Assembly (NCBI RefSeq): GCF_000787715.1
Contig: NZ_BBPI01000043.1
Span: 1-64,000 of the forward strand
Reading direction: 5' to 3'
Length of the DNA: 64,000 nt
From: Sphingomonas parapaucimobilis NBRC 15100
GTDB taxonomy: Bacteria > Pseudomonadota > Alphaproteobacteria > Sphingomonadales > Sphingomonadaceae
Shown here: positions 8,183 to 17,712 of the stretch, piece after piece
Numbering within the stretch: position 1 is the first letter of the stretch
How the letters are laid out: each line of letters begins with the position of its first letter
Translations under genes and position numbers: made by a program
Notes under the pieces: model-generated
What the model was told of the DNA's origin: nothing
Databases searched by the model: none
The model's input: the letters and a program-made list of their open reading frames with translations, nothing else

Positions 8183-8815
8183 ATGATCCGTTCGATGATG
8201 GCGTCCGCCCTGCTGGCGCCGACCGCCATGGCGATGGTCGCCGCCCCCGTCCCCGCGCTGGCACAGGCCAATGGCGATCTGGCGGCGGTGCAGCGTCACC
8301 TGCAATCGGTGCAGACCATGACCGCCGACTTCACCCAGACCGACCGGGCGGGCAAGGTGCTGACCGGCACGCTGACCATGAAGAAGCCGGGCAAGATCCG
8401 CTTCCAATATGAAAAGGGCGTGCCCCTGCTGATCGTCGCGGACGGCGGCGCGCTGACCTTCATCGATTATTCGGTCAAGCAGGTGCAGCGCTGGCCGATC
8501 AAGAACTCGCCGCTCGGCGTGCTGCTCGACCCCAGCCGCGATATCGGTCGTTATGCCAAGGTCGTGCCCAGCGCCGACCCGCGCCTGCTCTCGGTCGAGG
8601 CGAACGATCCGAAGCATCCCGAGTACGGCAAGATCACCCTGGTCTTCGCCCGCGATGCGTCGGCCCCCGGCGGGCTGATGATGCAGGGCTGGGTCGCGCT
8701 CGACAGCCAGAACAACCGGACGACGATTCGCCTGTCCAACCAGCGATTCGGGGTGCCGGTCGACGACAAGGCGTTCCGATTCAACGACCCACGGAGGACC
8801 CCGACCCGTAACTGA
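8183..8815 (+). CDS. LolA-like outer membrane lipoprotein carrier protein
   Basis: 210 residues with a signal peptide cleaved near ALAQA. The mature part has the LolA/LolB fold signature VQTMTADFTQTDRAGKVLTGTLTM and PGKIRFQYEKG. Classical LolA ferries lipoproteins from LolCDE to LolB; this gene may be LolA itself or a LolA-like DUF protein, since no lol partner lies nearby. AGGAG lies 7 bases before the ATG at 8183; a TTG one codon earlier is less likely. Confidence 0.82.
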   Translation: MIRSMMASALLAPTAMAMVAAPVPALAQANGDLAAVQRHLQSVQTMTADFTQTDRAGKVLTGTLTMKKPGKIRFQYEKGVPLLIVADGGALTFIDYSVKQVQRWPIKNSPLGVLLDPSRDIGRYAKVVPSADPRLLSVEANDPKHPEYGKITLVFARDASAPGGLMMQGWVALDSQNNRTTIRLSNQRFGVPVDDKAFRFNDPRRTPTRN

Positions 8816-8965
8816 ACGCTGGCGGGTCGTTTCATTCATCCGGGCGACAGGTTCGCTGCCCTATCAAGGTGTTGCGGTTGAGGGGCGTTCGAGATTCCCC
8901 CCTGTTGCTCGAACAAGCACCCTCATCCCGCCTGCGTGACGAACGCTAGGTCGGCCCTCGCTCCA

Positions 8966-8994
8966 TGCCCCCGGAGCGGGGGCCTTTCCTTTTG
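8966..8994 (+). terminator. Rho-independent terminator after the LolA-like gene
   Basis: GCCCCC and GGGGGC form a stem around GGAGC and are followed by CTTTCCTTTTG. It is well placed about 150 bases after the LolA-like gene to end that transcript before xthA. Confidence 0.7.
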
Positions 8995-8999
8995 TTCAT

Positions 9000-9027
9000 T
9001 CCTCCCCTTGCAGGGGAGGAATGGGGG
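9000..9027. repeat. Short family B palindrome
   Basis: CCTCCCCTTGCAGGGGAGG is a compact perfect palindrome, the same core as the ends of the larger family B elements, standing alone in the 258-base gap before xthA. Confidence 0.65.
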
Positions 9028-9073
9028 TCAGGTAATCTTGTCTCACCCCCCTGCCCCCGCTACATCGCGTTTC

Positions 9074-9856
9074 GTGAAAATCGCCTCCTGGAACATCAAT
9101 TCGGTGCGTTTCCGCGCCGCGATCGTAGAGCAATTCCTGATGGAGGCCGCGCCCGATGTGCTGTGTCTGCAGGAGACGAAGGTGGTCGATGACGACTTCC
9201 CCTTCGACCTGTTCCGGTCGCTGGGTTACGACCACATCATCATCCATGGCCAGCGGATGCACCACGGCGTCGCCATCGTGGCGAAGGTGCCGATCACCGA
9301 GGACGACCGTCTCGACTGGCAGGCCAATGCCGAGGCGCGGCATGTCGGCATCCGGTTGCCTAACGGGGTGCGGCTGGAGAATGTCTATATCCCGGCGGGC
9401 GGCGACGTGGCCGACCGTGAGGTGAACCCGAAATTCGGCCAGAAGCTCGATTTTCTCGGCCGTATGATCGAATGGTCGGGCCAGCTCGATTGTCCGACGA
9501 TCCTGACCGGCGACTTCAACATCGCGCCGCTCGAATCGGACGTGTGGAGCCACAAGCAGCTGCTCGACGTGGTCAGCCATACCCCGATCGAGGTGGAAAC
9601 GCTGGGCAAGCTCCAGGCGTCGAACGACTGGGTCGATCTCGGCCGCCATTTCATCCCCGCGCCGCAGCGTCTCTATACCTGGTGGAGCTACCGCGCGAAG
9701 GACTGGGCGGCGTCGGATCGCGGGCGGCGGCTCGACCATATGTGGGCGACCCGCGACGTGGCCGAAAAGGCGGTGTCGCATCAGGTGTTCGAGCCGTGCC
9801 GCAGTTGGCTGAAACCCTCCGACCATATCCCGATCATGACGGAATTCGATTTTTGA
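9074..9856 (+). CDS. xthA: Exodeoxyribonuclease III
   Basis: 260 residues, an EEP-family AP endonuclease / 3'-5' exonuclease of base excision repair. Visible motifs: SWNINSVR (N-terminal metal-site Asn), LQETK (metal Glu), the GDFN pair near residue 153, and the C-terminal SDHIPI catalytic Asp-His. The GTG at 9074 starts directly before KIASWNINSVR, matching the family N-terminus; an upstream extension of the frame runs through the palindromic repeat and is not coding. Its TGA overlaps the TTG start of ribA. Confidence 0.93.
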   Translation: MKIASWNINSVRFRAAIVEQFLMEAAPDVLCLQETKVVDDDFPFDLFRSLGYDHIIIHGQRMHHGVAIVAKVPITEDDRLDWQANAEARHVGIRLPNGVRLENVYIPAGGDVADREVNPKFGQKLDFLGRMIEWSGQLDCPTILTGDFNIAPLESDVWSHKQLLDVVSHTPIEVETLGKLQASNDWVDLGRHFIPAPQRLYTWWSYRAKDWAASDRGRRLDHMWATRDVAEKAVSHQVFEPCRSWLKPSDHIPIMTEFDF

Positions 9857-10905
9857 GCCTTCCCGACTCCAAGGCGGCGGCGCGTGCGATCGATGCGCTA
9901 CGCCGGGGCTGGCCGATCGCGATTGCGGGCCAGGCGCTGCTCGCGGTCGAGACGGCCGACCCGCTCCGCCTCGCCGCCTTCGATCCCGAGGCCCGTGCGC
10001 CCGTCCTGATCTCCGCCGGGCGCGCCGCGACGTTGAAGCTGACCAACCAGCTGGAGGCGGCCGATCCCGACGCCGCCGTGCTGGTCGAGCGCGCACCCTG
10101 GGTCGACTTTGCCGCCGCCACCGCGCTGGCCGACCCGCAATTCGACCTGGCGACCCCGCTCAAGGGTCCGTTCCGCGCCCTCCCCCTGCCCGATCCGGCA
10201 GTCGCCGCGGCGGCGATCCGGTTCGCGCGGATTGCGGGGATGCTGCCCGCCTTCTTCGTAGGCGGCACCGGCGTCGAGGCGGCGATTTCGCTCGCCGACA
10301 TCGCCGCGCATGAAAATGCCGAGGCGCTGGCCATCGCCACCCGCGCGCGCCTGCCCGTGGCGGGTGCGGAGAATGCCGAGATCGTCGCCTTCCGCTCGCC
10401 CCATGCGGCCGGCGAGCATGTCGCGCTGCTGATCGGCCAGCCGAACGGCCAGCCGCCGCTGGTGCGCCTGCATAGCGAATGCCTGACCGGCGATGTGCTC
10501 GGCAGCCTGAAATGCGATTGCGGGCCGCAGCTTCACGCCGCGATTCATGCCATTGCCGAGTCGGGCTGGGGGATCCTGCTCTATCTGCGGCAGGAGGGGC
10601 GTGGGATCGGGCTGGTCAACAAGCTGCGCGCGTACCAGCTTCAGGATCAGGGCTTCGACACGGTCGACGCCAATACGCGGCTCGGCTTTGCGATCGACGC
10701 CCGCGACTTCGGCGTGGCGGCGCGGATGCTGACCCTGATGGGACAGGACACAGTGCGGCTGCTGACCAACAATCCGGCCAAGGTCGCGGGGCTGAACGCG
10801 GCGGGGGTGCAGGTGATCGAGCGGGTCGCGCACAGCCTGCCGCCCAATCCGCACAACGAACGCTATCTCGCGACCAAGCGGGATCGGACGGGGCACCAGC
10901 TTTAA
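9853..10905 (+). CDS. ribA: GTP cyclohydrolase II with degenerate N-terminal RibB-like domain
   Basis: 350 residues, against about 200 for a stand-alone RibA. The C-terminal half is a complete GTP cyclohydrolase II: zinc ligands in HSECLTGDVLGSLKCDCG, the catalytic loop RQEGRGIGL, NKLRAYQLQDQGFDTVDAN and LLTNNPAK. It makes the first riboflavin intermediate from GTP. The N-terminal 150 residues begin AARAIDALRRGWPIAIAG, reminiscent of the RibB start, but lack the DEDRENEGD and GHTEA motifs of DHBP synthase, so that half looks catalytically dead. The start is TTG in TTGA, overlapping the xthA stop; translational coupling is likely. Confidence 0.88.
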   Translation: MSLPDSKAAARAIDALRRGWPIAIAGQALLAVETADPLRLAAFDPEARAPVLISAGRAATLKLTNQLEAADPDAAVLVERAPWVDFAAATALADPQFDLATPLKGPFRALPLPDPAVAAAAIRFARIAGMLPAFFVGGTGVEAAISLADIAAHENAEALAIATRARLPVAGAENAEIVAFRSPHAAGEHVALLIGQPNGQPPLVRLHSECLTGDVLGSLKCDCGPQLHAAIHAIAESGWGILLYLRQEGRGIGLVNKLRAYQLQDQGFDTVDANTRLGFAIDARDFGVAARMLTLMGQDTVRLLTNNPAKVAGLNAAGVQVIERVAHSLPPNPHNERYLATKRDRTGHQL

Positions 10906-10934
10906 GGAGCGTGTCGCGCTTTTTCAGAAGAATG

Positions 10935-11069
10935 GTTCACGCGGAGACGCGAAGACGCGGAGATGAATGGGTCGGGGCCAAGTTGAGACACTCTCACCTT
11001 GGTTGCGATAAGAGGGCCGCTGTCGCCGCAAGCCAGACACCTCGGCGTTCTCCGCGCCTCCGCGCGAAC
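10935..11069. repeat. Imperfect inverted repeat between convergent genes
   Basis: GTTCACGCGGAGACGCG near 10935 and its inverse CTCCGCGCCTCCGCGCGAAC near 11050 face each other across about 90 bases between the ends of ribA and holA. The paired arms could form a long hairpin. No coding frame is convincing here. Confidence 0.5.
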
Positions 11070-11090
11070 ATCATCCTTGCCTTCTAAACC

Positions 11091-12110
11091 TTATCCCCGC
11101 CGCGCGATTCCTTGCGCGATGATCGTCGCTTCCGACTCGGCCAGGACCGCCCCGGCATTGCCCGGTGCCATCACCGCGCGTTCGGCCGCCCGGATACGCG
11201 CCATCGCGCGCGCCAGCATCGCGGGGGTCCAGCGGCGCAGCGCGCGCGCCGTCTTCGCCTCGTCGCGGAAGAAGACGCGGTGGCGCTTCATCACCGCCTC
11301 GACCGGCTCACCCGCATCCATATCGGCGCGCATCTCGGCCAGCGCGACCAGCCGCCGGGCCAGCGCGCGCAGCCAGGGAATCGGCGAGGCCCCGCCCTCA
11401 TCGAGCAGCGCCAGTTCGCCGCCCAGATCGCCGACGCGCCCCTCGACCACGGCTTCGACCGCGTCGCCCATCTCGACCTCGCCCAGATCAGCACCGATCG
11501 CATCCATCGCGGCGTGATCGACCTCGCGCGGGCGGTCGGGCGCAGCGTCGAGATAGAGCGCCAGCTTCTCCAGCTCGCGCATCATCACCGATCGGTCGGC
11601 CGCCGCCGCCTCGACCAGCCGGGCGGGCACCCCCGCCGCCAGCCGCAGCCCCATTTCGCCGCCGATGGTCGTCGCCAGCCGCTCGGCGTCGGCAGCGGTC
11701 GGTGCATAACAGCCGAACGCCATCGCGCGCGGCGAATCGAGCGCCAGCTTCACGATCTTGGCGGTGGTCTTGACCGTGGGGGCGATGGCGACAACCGGAT
11801 TGCCCGCCGACTCGGCCTCCAGCAGCGCGGTGAACGCCGCCAGCCCTTCCTCGCCGACACTGGCGATACGGATGTGGCGCGGGCCGCCGAACAGCGACAT
11901 GGACGCCGCCTCGTCGGTCAGGCGGGCGGGATCGCTTTTCAGCGTGGCCGAGTCCAGGTCGATCCGCTCGGCATCCTGCCCCATGGCCTTGGCAAGGATT
12001 CGCGCCAGCTCGCTTGCCCCCGCCTCGTCGGGACCGTGGAGCAGATAGAGGCGGATGTCGGCGGAGGGGCGTCCCAGTGCCTGGCGAATCTGGTTGGCGT
12101 TAGCCTTCAC
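11091..12110 (-). CDS. holA: DNA polymerase III subunit delta
   Basis: 339 residues, the length of HolA. It has the delta pattern: an N-terminal pseudo-AAA+ domain (IRLYLLHGPDEAGASELA), the clamp-interacting segment MSLFGGPRHIRI (about residues 70-81), the central EKLALYLD helix and a helical collar with IPWLRALARRLVAL. Delta opens the beta clamp in the clamp loader. The start is GTG overlapping the lptE TGA (GTGA). It is the last gene of the operon DUF3576-leuS-lptE-holA. Confidence 0.93.
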   Translation of the reverse strand: MKANANQIRQALGRPSADIRLYLLHGPDEAGASELARILAKAMGQDAERIDLDSATLKSDPARLTDEAASMSLFGGPRHIRIASVGEEGLAAFTALLEAESAGNPVVAIAPTVKTTAKIVKLALDSPRAMAFGCYAPTAADAERLATTIGGEMGLRLAAGVPARLVEAAAADRSVMMRELEKLALYLDAAPDRPREVDHAAMDAIGADLGEVEMGDAVEAVVEGRVGDLGGELALLDEGGASPIPWLRALARRLVALAEMRADMDAGEPVEAVMKRHRVFFRDEAKTARALRRWTPAMLARAMARIRAAERAVMAPGNAGAVLAESEATIIAQGIARRG

Positions 12111-12634
12111 GGGCGGGCGGGGACCATCGCCTCACCGGGCCGCGACCGGGCATAGGTGGCCAGACGCGCGACGATCTCGTCCGCGACGATCACCGACAGC
12201 CGCTCCAGCGCAGTATTTTCCGCCGCGATGGTGGCATATTCCGAGCGGACCACGTCGATCCCGGCATCCGATCCGGCGGTCGCGTCGACCAGCACCGCGT
12301 TGCTTGTCTGGTCGACCAGCTGATAGCGCGCGCGCAGGATACGCCGTTCGCGCACCACCGAGTCGTCGCGCCGCACGCCAAGCCCGCGAATCTGATCGTC
12401 CAGCTTCACGTCCAGACGGTAACGGGCATTGCCCGTCTTGCCGCCGAGCCGGTCGTTCAGCGCATTGGCCATCAGCCAGCCCGCCTTCCCCTGGATCGGC
12501 GCGACCTCGATCTGCGTCAGGGCATTGGCCACCGGACCGGAGCCGCCGCCCGCATAAAGCGGATGCAGCCCACAGCCCGACAGACCCAGCGTCAGCGCCA
12601 GACCGGCGGCGATCAGGGGAAGGACGCGGCTCAT
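12107..12634 (-). CDS. lptE: LPS-assembly lipoprotein LptE
   Basis: 175 residues. The signal sequence [21 protein letters not shown] ends in a clear lipobox (LSGC, cysteine 21), followed by GLHPLYAGG, the usual LptE beginning. LptE plugs the LptD barrel and helps insert lipopolysaccharide or, in sphingomonads, glycosphingolipid-type outer leaflet components; the latter substrate is an inference. It sits between leuS and holA with ATGA overlaps on both sides, the conserved leuS-lptE-holA order. Confidence 0.9.
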   Translation of the reverse strand: MSRVLPLIAAGLALTLGLSGCGLHPLYAGGGSGPVANALTQIEVAPIQGKAGWLMANALNDRLGGKTGNARYRLDVKLDDQIRGLGVRRDDSVVRERRILRARYQLVDQTSNAVLVDATAGSDAGIDVVRSEYATIAAENTALERLSVIVADEIVARLATYARSRPGEAMVPARP

Positions 12635-15132
12635 GCGACGATGTTCACCAGACGGTCGGGCACCACGATCACCTTCTTCGGGGTAGCCCCGTCCAGCGCG
12701 CGGACGATCTTGTCCGACGCCAGCGCGGTCGCCTCCAACTGATCCTTCGGCAGGCCCTTGGCGACGGTCAGCGTGTCACGCAGCTTGCCGTTGACCTGCA
12801 CCGCGACGGTAACTTCGTCCTCGACCAGCAGGCTTTCGTCGACCACCGGCCAGGCGGCGTCGGCGATCAGGCCCTCCTGCCCCATCCCGGCCCAGGCTTC
12901 CTCGGCCATGTGCGGGACCATCGGCGCGACCAGCAGCATGGTGGTGCGGATCGCGTCGTTGCGCGCGGCGGAAGGCTTGGCCTTTTCGATGGCGTTGACC
13001 AGCTCATAGAGCTTGGCGACGGCCTTGTTGAAGGCCAGCGCCTCGATATCCGCCGCGACGCCCGCGATGGTCTGGTGCAGCTTGCGGGACAGCGCCTTGT
13101 CCTCGCCCTCGGCGGCTTCGGAGCCGTCGAACAGACGCCACAGGCGCTGAACGAAGCGCCACGAACCCTCGATACCCGATTCCGACCAGGGCAGGTCGCG
13201 CTCGGGCGGGCTGTCGGACAGCATGAACCAGCGCACCGCGTCCGCACCATATTGATCCACGATGGGTTCGGGATCGACGGTGTTCTTCTTGGACTTGGAC
13301 ATCTTCTCGACGCGGCCGACCGTGATCGGCTGGCCGGTCGCGATCTCGATGCCGTCGCGGATTTCTCCGGGGGCCAGCCAGCGGCCGTCCGAGGACTTGT
13401 AGCTCTCGTGCGTGACCATCCCTTGCGTGAACAGACCCGCGAACGGCTCCGCCACGTCGATCAGGCCGATATGCTTGAGCGCACGCGTCCAGAAGCGGGC
13501 GTAGAGCAGGTGCAGGATCGCATGCTCGACGCCGCCGATATATTGCCCAACGGGCAGCCACTGCTTCACCACCTCGGGATCGAACGGGCGATCCTTGGGC
13601 TGGCTGGCGAAGCGGATGAAATACCAGGAGGAATCGACGAAGGTGTCGAGCGTGTCGGTCTCGCGCCGGGCGGGCTTGCCGCAATTTGGGCAGTCGACAT
13701 GCTTCCACGTCGCATGGCGATCGAGCGGGTTGCCGGGCACGTCGAAGGTCACGTCCTCGGGCAGGGTGACCGGCAACTGGTCCTTGGGCACCGGCACCGC
13801 GCCGCAATCGTCGCAGTGGATGATCGGGATCGGCGTGCCCCAGTAACGCTGGCGGCTGACGCCCCAGTCGCGCAGGCGGTACACGGTCTGGCCCTGGCCC
13901 CAGCCCTCACCCTCGGCGCGGGCGATGACGGCGGCCTTGGCGGCCTCGACCTCCATGCCGTCAAGCGGGCCGGAGTTCACCAGCTGCCCGCTGCCGGTAT
14001 AGGCGGTGTCACCCTCGAACACCGGCGCGGTCAGGTCGCCATCGGCGACGACACGGGTGACGCTCAGGCCATATTTGCGCGCGAAATCCAGGTCGCGCTG
14101 GTCATGCGCGGGCACGCCCATGACGGCGCCCGTGCCGTAGTCCATCAGCACGAAGTTCGCGATATAGACGGGCAGCGTGATGCTGTCGTCCATCGGATGC
14201 TGCATCCGATAGCCGGTGTCGAAGCCCAGCTTTTCCTGCGTTTCCAGTTCGGCCGCCGTCGTGCCGCCCGCCTTGCACCGCTCGATAAAGGCCGCCGCCT
14301 CGGCGTTCGTCTCGGCCAGTTCGCGCGCGATCGGATGATCCGCCGCGATCGCGACGAAGCTCGCCCCGAAGATGGTGTCGGGACGGGTCGAATAGACCTC
14401 GATCGGCGTCGCGAAAGGCGCGACGGGGGCGAAGCGGAACTGCAGGCCCTTGCTGCGGCCGATCCAGTTCTCCTGCATCAGCTTCACCTTGTCGGGCCAA
14501 TGCTCCAGGGTGGTCAGACCCTCCAGCAGCTCATCGGCGAAGTCGGTGATCTTCAGGAACCACTGGTTCAGCTTGCGCTTCTCGACCAGCGCGCCCGATC
14601 GCCAGCCGCGCCCGTCGATCACCTGTTCGTTGGCCAGCACGGTCATGTCGACCGGGTCCCAGTTGACCGCCGATTCCTTGCGGTACACCAGGCCGCCCGC
14701 ATACAGGTCGAGGAACAGCGCCTGCTCATGCCCGTAATAATCGGGCTCGCAGGTCGCGATCTCGCGCGTCCAGTCGAGCGCGAAGCCCAGTCGCTTCAGC
14801 TGCGCCTTCATCGTCGCGATATTGTCGCGGGTCCAGCCGCCCGGATGTACGCCCTTTTCCATCGCGGCATTCTCGGCGGGCATGCCGAACGCGTCCCAAC
14901 CCATCGGGTGGAGCACCTCATGCCCGATCATCCGCCGATAGCGCGCCAGCACGTCGCCCATCGTATAGTTGCGGACATGCCCCATATGGATGCGCCCCGA
15001 CGGATAGGGAAACATCTCAAGGACATAGGACCGGGGCTTGGGGCTGTGATCGTCGGCGGCGAAGGTGCGCCGCTCTTCCCAGATCCGCTGCCAGGTCGAA
15101 TCCGATTTCAGGGCATTGTAACGCGAGGCCAT
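12631..15132 (-). CDS. leuS: Leucine--tRNA ligase
   Basis: 833 residues, class Ia synthetase. The HIGH element is HMGH at residues 49-52 (after FPYPSGRI), the CP1 editing domain contains [13 protein letters not shown], and KMSKS is at about 610-614. The C-terminus ([16 protein letters not shown]) fits bacterial LeuRS. It charges tRNA-Leu and edits mischarged products. It overlaps lptE by 4 bases and begins 12 bases after the DUF3576 lipoprotein gene. Confidence 0.97.
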   Translation of the reverse strand: MASRYNALKSDSTWQRIWEERRTFAADDHSPKPRSYVLEMFPYPSGRIHMGHVRNYTMGDVLARYRRMIGHEVLHPMGWDAFGMPAENAAMEKGVHPGGWTRDNIATMKAQLKRLGFALDWTREIATCEPDYYGHEQALFLDLYAGGLVYRKESAVNWDPVDMTVLANEQVIDGRGWRSGALVEKRKLNQWFLKITDFADELLEGLTTLEHWPDKVKLMQENWIGRSKGLQFRFAPVAPFATPIEVYSTRPDTIFGASFVAIAADHPIARELAETNAEAAAFIERCKAGGTTAAELETQEKLGFDTGYRMQHPMDDSITLPVYIANFVLMDYGTGAVMGVPAHDQRDLDFARKYGLSVTRVVADGDLTAPVFEGDTAYTGSGQLVNSGPLDGMEVEAAKAAVIARAEGEGWGQGQTVYRLRDWGVSRQRYWGTPIPIIHCDDCGAVPVPKDQLPVTLPEDVTFDVPGNPLDRHATWKHVDCPNCGKPARRETDTLDTFVDSSWYFIRFASQPKDRPFDPEVVKQWLPVGQYIGGVEHAILHLLYARFWTRALKHIGLIDVAEPFAGLFTQGMVTHESYKSSDGRWLAPGEIRDGIEIATGQPITVGRVEKMSKSKKNTVDPEPIVDQYGADAVRWFMLSDSPPERDLPWSESGIEGSWRFVQRLWRLFDGSEAAEGEDKALSRKLHQTIAGVAADIEALAFNKAVAKLYELVNAIEKAKPSAARNDAIRTTMLLVAPMVPHMAEEAWAGMGQEGLIADAAWPVVDESLLVEDEVTVAVQVNGKLRDTLTVAKGLPKDQLEATALASDKIVRALDGATPKKVIVVPDRLVNIVA

Positions 15133-15144
15133 TCGGGTGGTCTT

Positions 15145-15579
15145 TTACTTCGTGATCGAGGCGCGGCGCAGGTCGCGCGCCTTGGTGAGGATGATGTCTT
15201 CCAGCTTCTGGATGGTCGCGGCCTGCACCGGCGCTTCCACCCACTGGCCGGTGCGATTGACTTCGCGCAGCGCGGTGACGCGCAGCGCATCGGCGCGCAG
15301 ATCCTGGTCCAGGATGGTGACGGTGACCTTCATCCGCTCGGTCGGGACCTGCGGGTTGACGTACCAGTCGGTGACGATGACGCCGCCATTGGAGTCGGTC
15401 TCGGCCAGCGGCATGAAGCTCAGCGTGTCGAGGCTGGCGCGCCACAGATAGGAATTGACGCCGATCGTGGTGATCTTCGACGCGGCCAGGTCACCCTGCG
15501 GGCGCTCCTTCTTGCCGGCACAGGCGCCGAGCGACAAAGCGGCGATTACCGCGAACGCGGTGGCGGAACGGCGAAGCAT
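15145..15579 (-). CDS. DUF3576 family lipoprotein
   Basis: About 144 residues from the ATG at 15579, which has AGGA 8 bases upstream; another ATG lies two codons earlier. The signal MLRRSATAFAVIAALSLGAC ends in a lipobox (LGAC). The mature domain carries IGVNSYLWRASLDTLSFMPL and VTDWYVNPQVPTERMKVTV, the conserved DUF3576 core. Function is unknown; the position at the head of leuS-lptE-holA, next to an LPS-assembly gene, makes an envelope role likely. Confidence 0.87.
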   Translation of the reverse strand: MLRRSATAFAVIAALSLGACAGKKERPQGDLAASKITTIGVNSYLWRASLDTLSFMPLAETDSNGGVIVTDWYVNPQVPTERMKVTVTILDQDLRADALRVTALREVNRTGQWVEAPVQAATIQKLEDIILTKARDLRRASITK

Positions 15580-15810
15580 CGGCATTATCCTGACTGCGAT
15601 GAAGGACGGGAATAAGGGTTGCCTATAGCCTCTACAGGGGTGCCGACACCCCGGCAAGCGCCGGGACATCATCGACGATACGACCGATTCTGTGGAGGTT
15701 GCGCAACACTCGGACAAGATTCGCGATGGCGTGCGTAACAATGGGATCGCTCACGCCAGATTCCGTGTTAGGAGCAATCTTGCAAAAGGGTCTCATAAAA
15801 GGGGTGGGCC

Positions 15811-16521
15811 GTGTCGTTCGGGCGTGTGGTGATCGGAATCGCAATCGGGGCGCTGGCCGCCACGACTGCGATGGTCGCGCCCGCCATCGGCGCGGTCGAT
15901 CAGAATAAGCACCCGATCAAGGCACGGGGACTCAGCTTGCTCGGCCGTGGCGGGTTTACCCCGTCCGCCGCAGACCCCCGGCTCGCCGCCATCTTCGCCA
16001 AGAGCGGGCTCGATGCGGGCGACCTGCGCTTCACCCCGGCGGAAAGCCAGCGCGGCGTCAACCGCCCCGTGACCGTCGCGGTGCGGGCGCAGAGCAGCCG
16101 CACCAACGAGGAACGAGTCGCCGCCAACACCGCGCCGACCGTCGGTCTGGCCCCGATCTCCTATAACCTCGGCGTCTCGGTCGGCTGGAAACGAGTTGCG
16201 CTGTCGGGTGATATCGCGCGCGTCGACCTGGCCGGCCTGCCGGGCAGCCGCGAAAGCGCCGATGTGGCGGTCAGCTATACTGCGAATCGCTTCACCGGCC
16301 GCGTCAAGGCCTCGACCGACCGCCCAATCGACGGCGCGCCGAAGATGATCGACATGCCGTCCAGCTACTCGCTCGACATGGGCGGCTCCTATTCGCTGAC
16401 GCGCAACCTCGATGTGACGGCGGGTGTCCGCTATCGCTCGGATCGCGAGCGTCTGGCCCGGATCGACGACGATCGCCGCAACAGCCAGGCGGTCTATCTG
16501 GGAACGGCCTTCCGCTTCTAA
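15811..16521 (+). CDS. Putative small outer-membrane beta-barrel protein
   Basis: 236 residues from a GTG start. There is a signal peptide ending around PAIGA, and the C-terminal 120 residues are built of alternating strands (SYNLGVSVGWKRVALSGDIA, GSYSLTRNLDVTAGVRYRS) ending in AVYLGTAFRF, a typical outer-membrane C-terminal phenylalanine. No family name can be assigned with confidence; comparable hypothetical proteins are common in sphingomonads. It is divergent from the DUF3576 gene and 33 bases ahead of the next gene, so the two may share a transcript. Confidence 0.75.
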   Translation: MSFGRVVIGIAIGALAATTAMVAPAIGAVDQNKHPIKARGLSLLGRGGFTPSAADPRLAAIFAKSGLDAGDLRFTPAESQRGVNRPVTVAVRAQSSRTNEERVAANTAPTVGLAPISYNLGVSVGWKRVALSGDIARVDLAGLPGSRESADVAVSYTANRFTGRVKASTDRPIDGAPKMIDMPSSYSLDMGGSYSLTRNLDVTAGVRYRSDRERLARIDDDRRNSQAVYLGTAFRF

Positions 16522-16554
16522 GTCGGTCCTGCAACAGCGGCGGGGGGTGACGAT

Positions 16555-17187
16555 TTGGTCTTTCTGACGGTCTTGGCCTTCGCAGTTCAACGCCCCGAAG
16601 CCCTCGCGCAGCCGCCCAAGTTACTGAACCCGACCACGCTGTTTCAGCCCAATGACTATCCTACCCGGGCTGCGCAGAAGGAAGAAAGCGGGATCGTCAG
16701 CACGCTTCTGTCCGTTGACGATCATGGCCGCGTGACGAACTGCGTCGTTACCGAAAGCAGCGGATCGGTGGCGCTCGATACCGGAACCTGTACCCTGTTG
16801 CGTCGCAAAGCCCGCTTCAAGCCTGCGCTCGATGCGACCGGCTCCCCCGTCGGCGACACCCATCGCGAGATGGCGGCCTGGTCGATAGGCCCCTCCGCGA
16901 TATCGCCGGTCATCCAGCTCATGCTGTCACTATCCCCGTTACAGTCTCCTCCGACTGCACCGGTCGCAGCCCGCCTCTATTTCAATGCCAAGGGCCGCGT
17001 GACCGAATGCCAGATCGTCCAGTCGGGTGGCGGCGCCGTGGACGAAGCGGTTTGCAAGATTGCCGCCGCCAAACTTTCCATCACCCCGCCGCACAGCGAG
17101 TCTCCCGACATTGCCCCCGTCGGCATACGGGACCTCAGCGTTGCTTTCCGGCTGGCAAACCCGGCCAGCGGACAGGGGCGGCCTTAG
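16555..17187 (+). CDS. Exported protein with two TonB-C-like repeats
   Basis: 210 residues from TTG, with GGGGGGTGA upstream. A hydrophobic N-terminus (VFLTVLAFAV) is followed by two similar halves, each with the TonB C-terminal-like pattern GRVT-x-C-x-V/I-x-x-S-x-G...D-x-x-x-C (GRVTNCVVTESSG near residue 58 and GRVTECQIVQSGG near 150). The paired cysteines in each half suggest periplasmic disulfides. It lacks the proline-rich spacer of true TonB, so energy transduction is unlikely; role unknown. Its stop overlaps the convergent ThiE-like gene by 4 bases. Confidence 0.72.
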   Translation: MVFLTVLAFAVQRPEALAQPPKLLNPTTLFQPNDYPTRAAQKEESGIVSTLLSVDDHGRVTNCVVTESSGSVALDTGTCTLLRRKARFKPALDATGSPVGDTHREMAAWSIGPSAISPVIQLMLSLSPLQSPPTAPVAARLYFNAKGRVTECQIVQSGGGAVDEAVCKIAAAKLSITPPHSESPDIAPVGIRDLSVAFRLANPASGQGRP

Positions 17188-17699
17188 GCGGCCCAGGCAT
17201 CGATCGCGGCCCAGCCATGAAACACCCCGCGCAACCGGCGAAAGCGCTGTGCATTCATGCCCCCCAGTGCGATTCGCGCTAGTCCGAGTCCATTGCCGAT
17301 TCTCATTGCCCGTGCCGGACCCAGGGCCGGAGCACCCGGATGCGAGCGGGTCGGGAATAACGGCGAGACGAACAGCAGGTCGGCCCCGGCCCTCCATCCC
17401 GCCACCGCTTCGGCCCGGTCATGCGCAGGCCAGCTTCGCAGCCCCCTGCCTCGCCCCGCCTTGTGGACGCCGTCACCGGGCAATCCCCCTCCGGCCACCA
17501 GCAACACCAGCCCCCGCGCCCTGGCGATTCGCCAGACCCGACGATGAATCGCGCGCCGCTCGGCCGCCGGCGTCGCATGATGGCGAAACACCACCCCCGA
17601 TCCGGGCGGCAGCCGGCGCAGCGCGGTCCAAAGCCCCTCCCCCAGCCGCTCGTCGGTCATCAGCCATGTCACGGGGTATCGGTCGGCCATCGGGGGCAT
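17184..17699 (-). CDS. ThiE/TenI-like thiamine phosphate synthase family protein
   Basis: About 171 residues from the ATG at 17699, shorter than the roughly 210 of ThiE. The second half has the family marks LLFVSPLFPTRSHPGAPALG and IALGGM, which in ThiE bind the phosphate and thiazole parts. The first half is weak in the ThiE pyrophosphate motifs. It could be a TenI-like thiazole tautomerase or a divergent ThiE. No other thi gene or TPP riboswitch is visible nearby. It is divergent from the YggS gene with only 13 bases between start codons. Confidence 0.7.
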   Translation of the reverse strand: MPPMADRYPVTWLMTDERLGEGLWTALRRLPPGSGVVFRHHATPAAERRAIHRRVWRIARARGLVLLVAGGGLPGDGVHKAGRGRGLRSWPAHDRAEAVAGWRAGADLLFVSPLFPTRSHPGAPALGPARAMRIGNGLGLARIALGGMNAQRFRRLRGVFHGWAAIDAWAA

Positions 17700-17712
17700 T
17701 ATAGCGCCGGGC

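Noticed and set aside
12055..15615. Very long plus-strand open frame (about 1186 codons) opposite leuS and lptE
   Set aside because: It mirrors leuS codons on the other strand. The translation is rich in Arg, Asp, Gly and His with no domain, and the minus-strand leuS, lptE and DUF3576 genes are unambiguous.
17188..17712. TPP riboswitch for the ThiE-like gene
   Set aside because: There are only 13 bases between the divergent start codons and no CTGAGA-type conserved elements.
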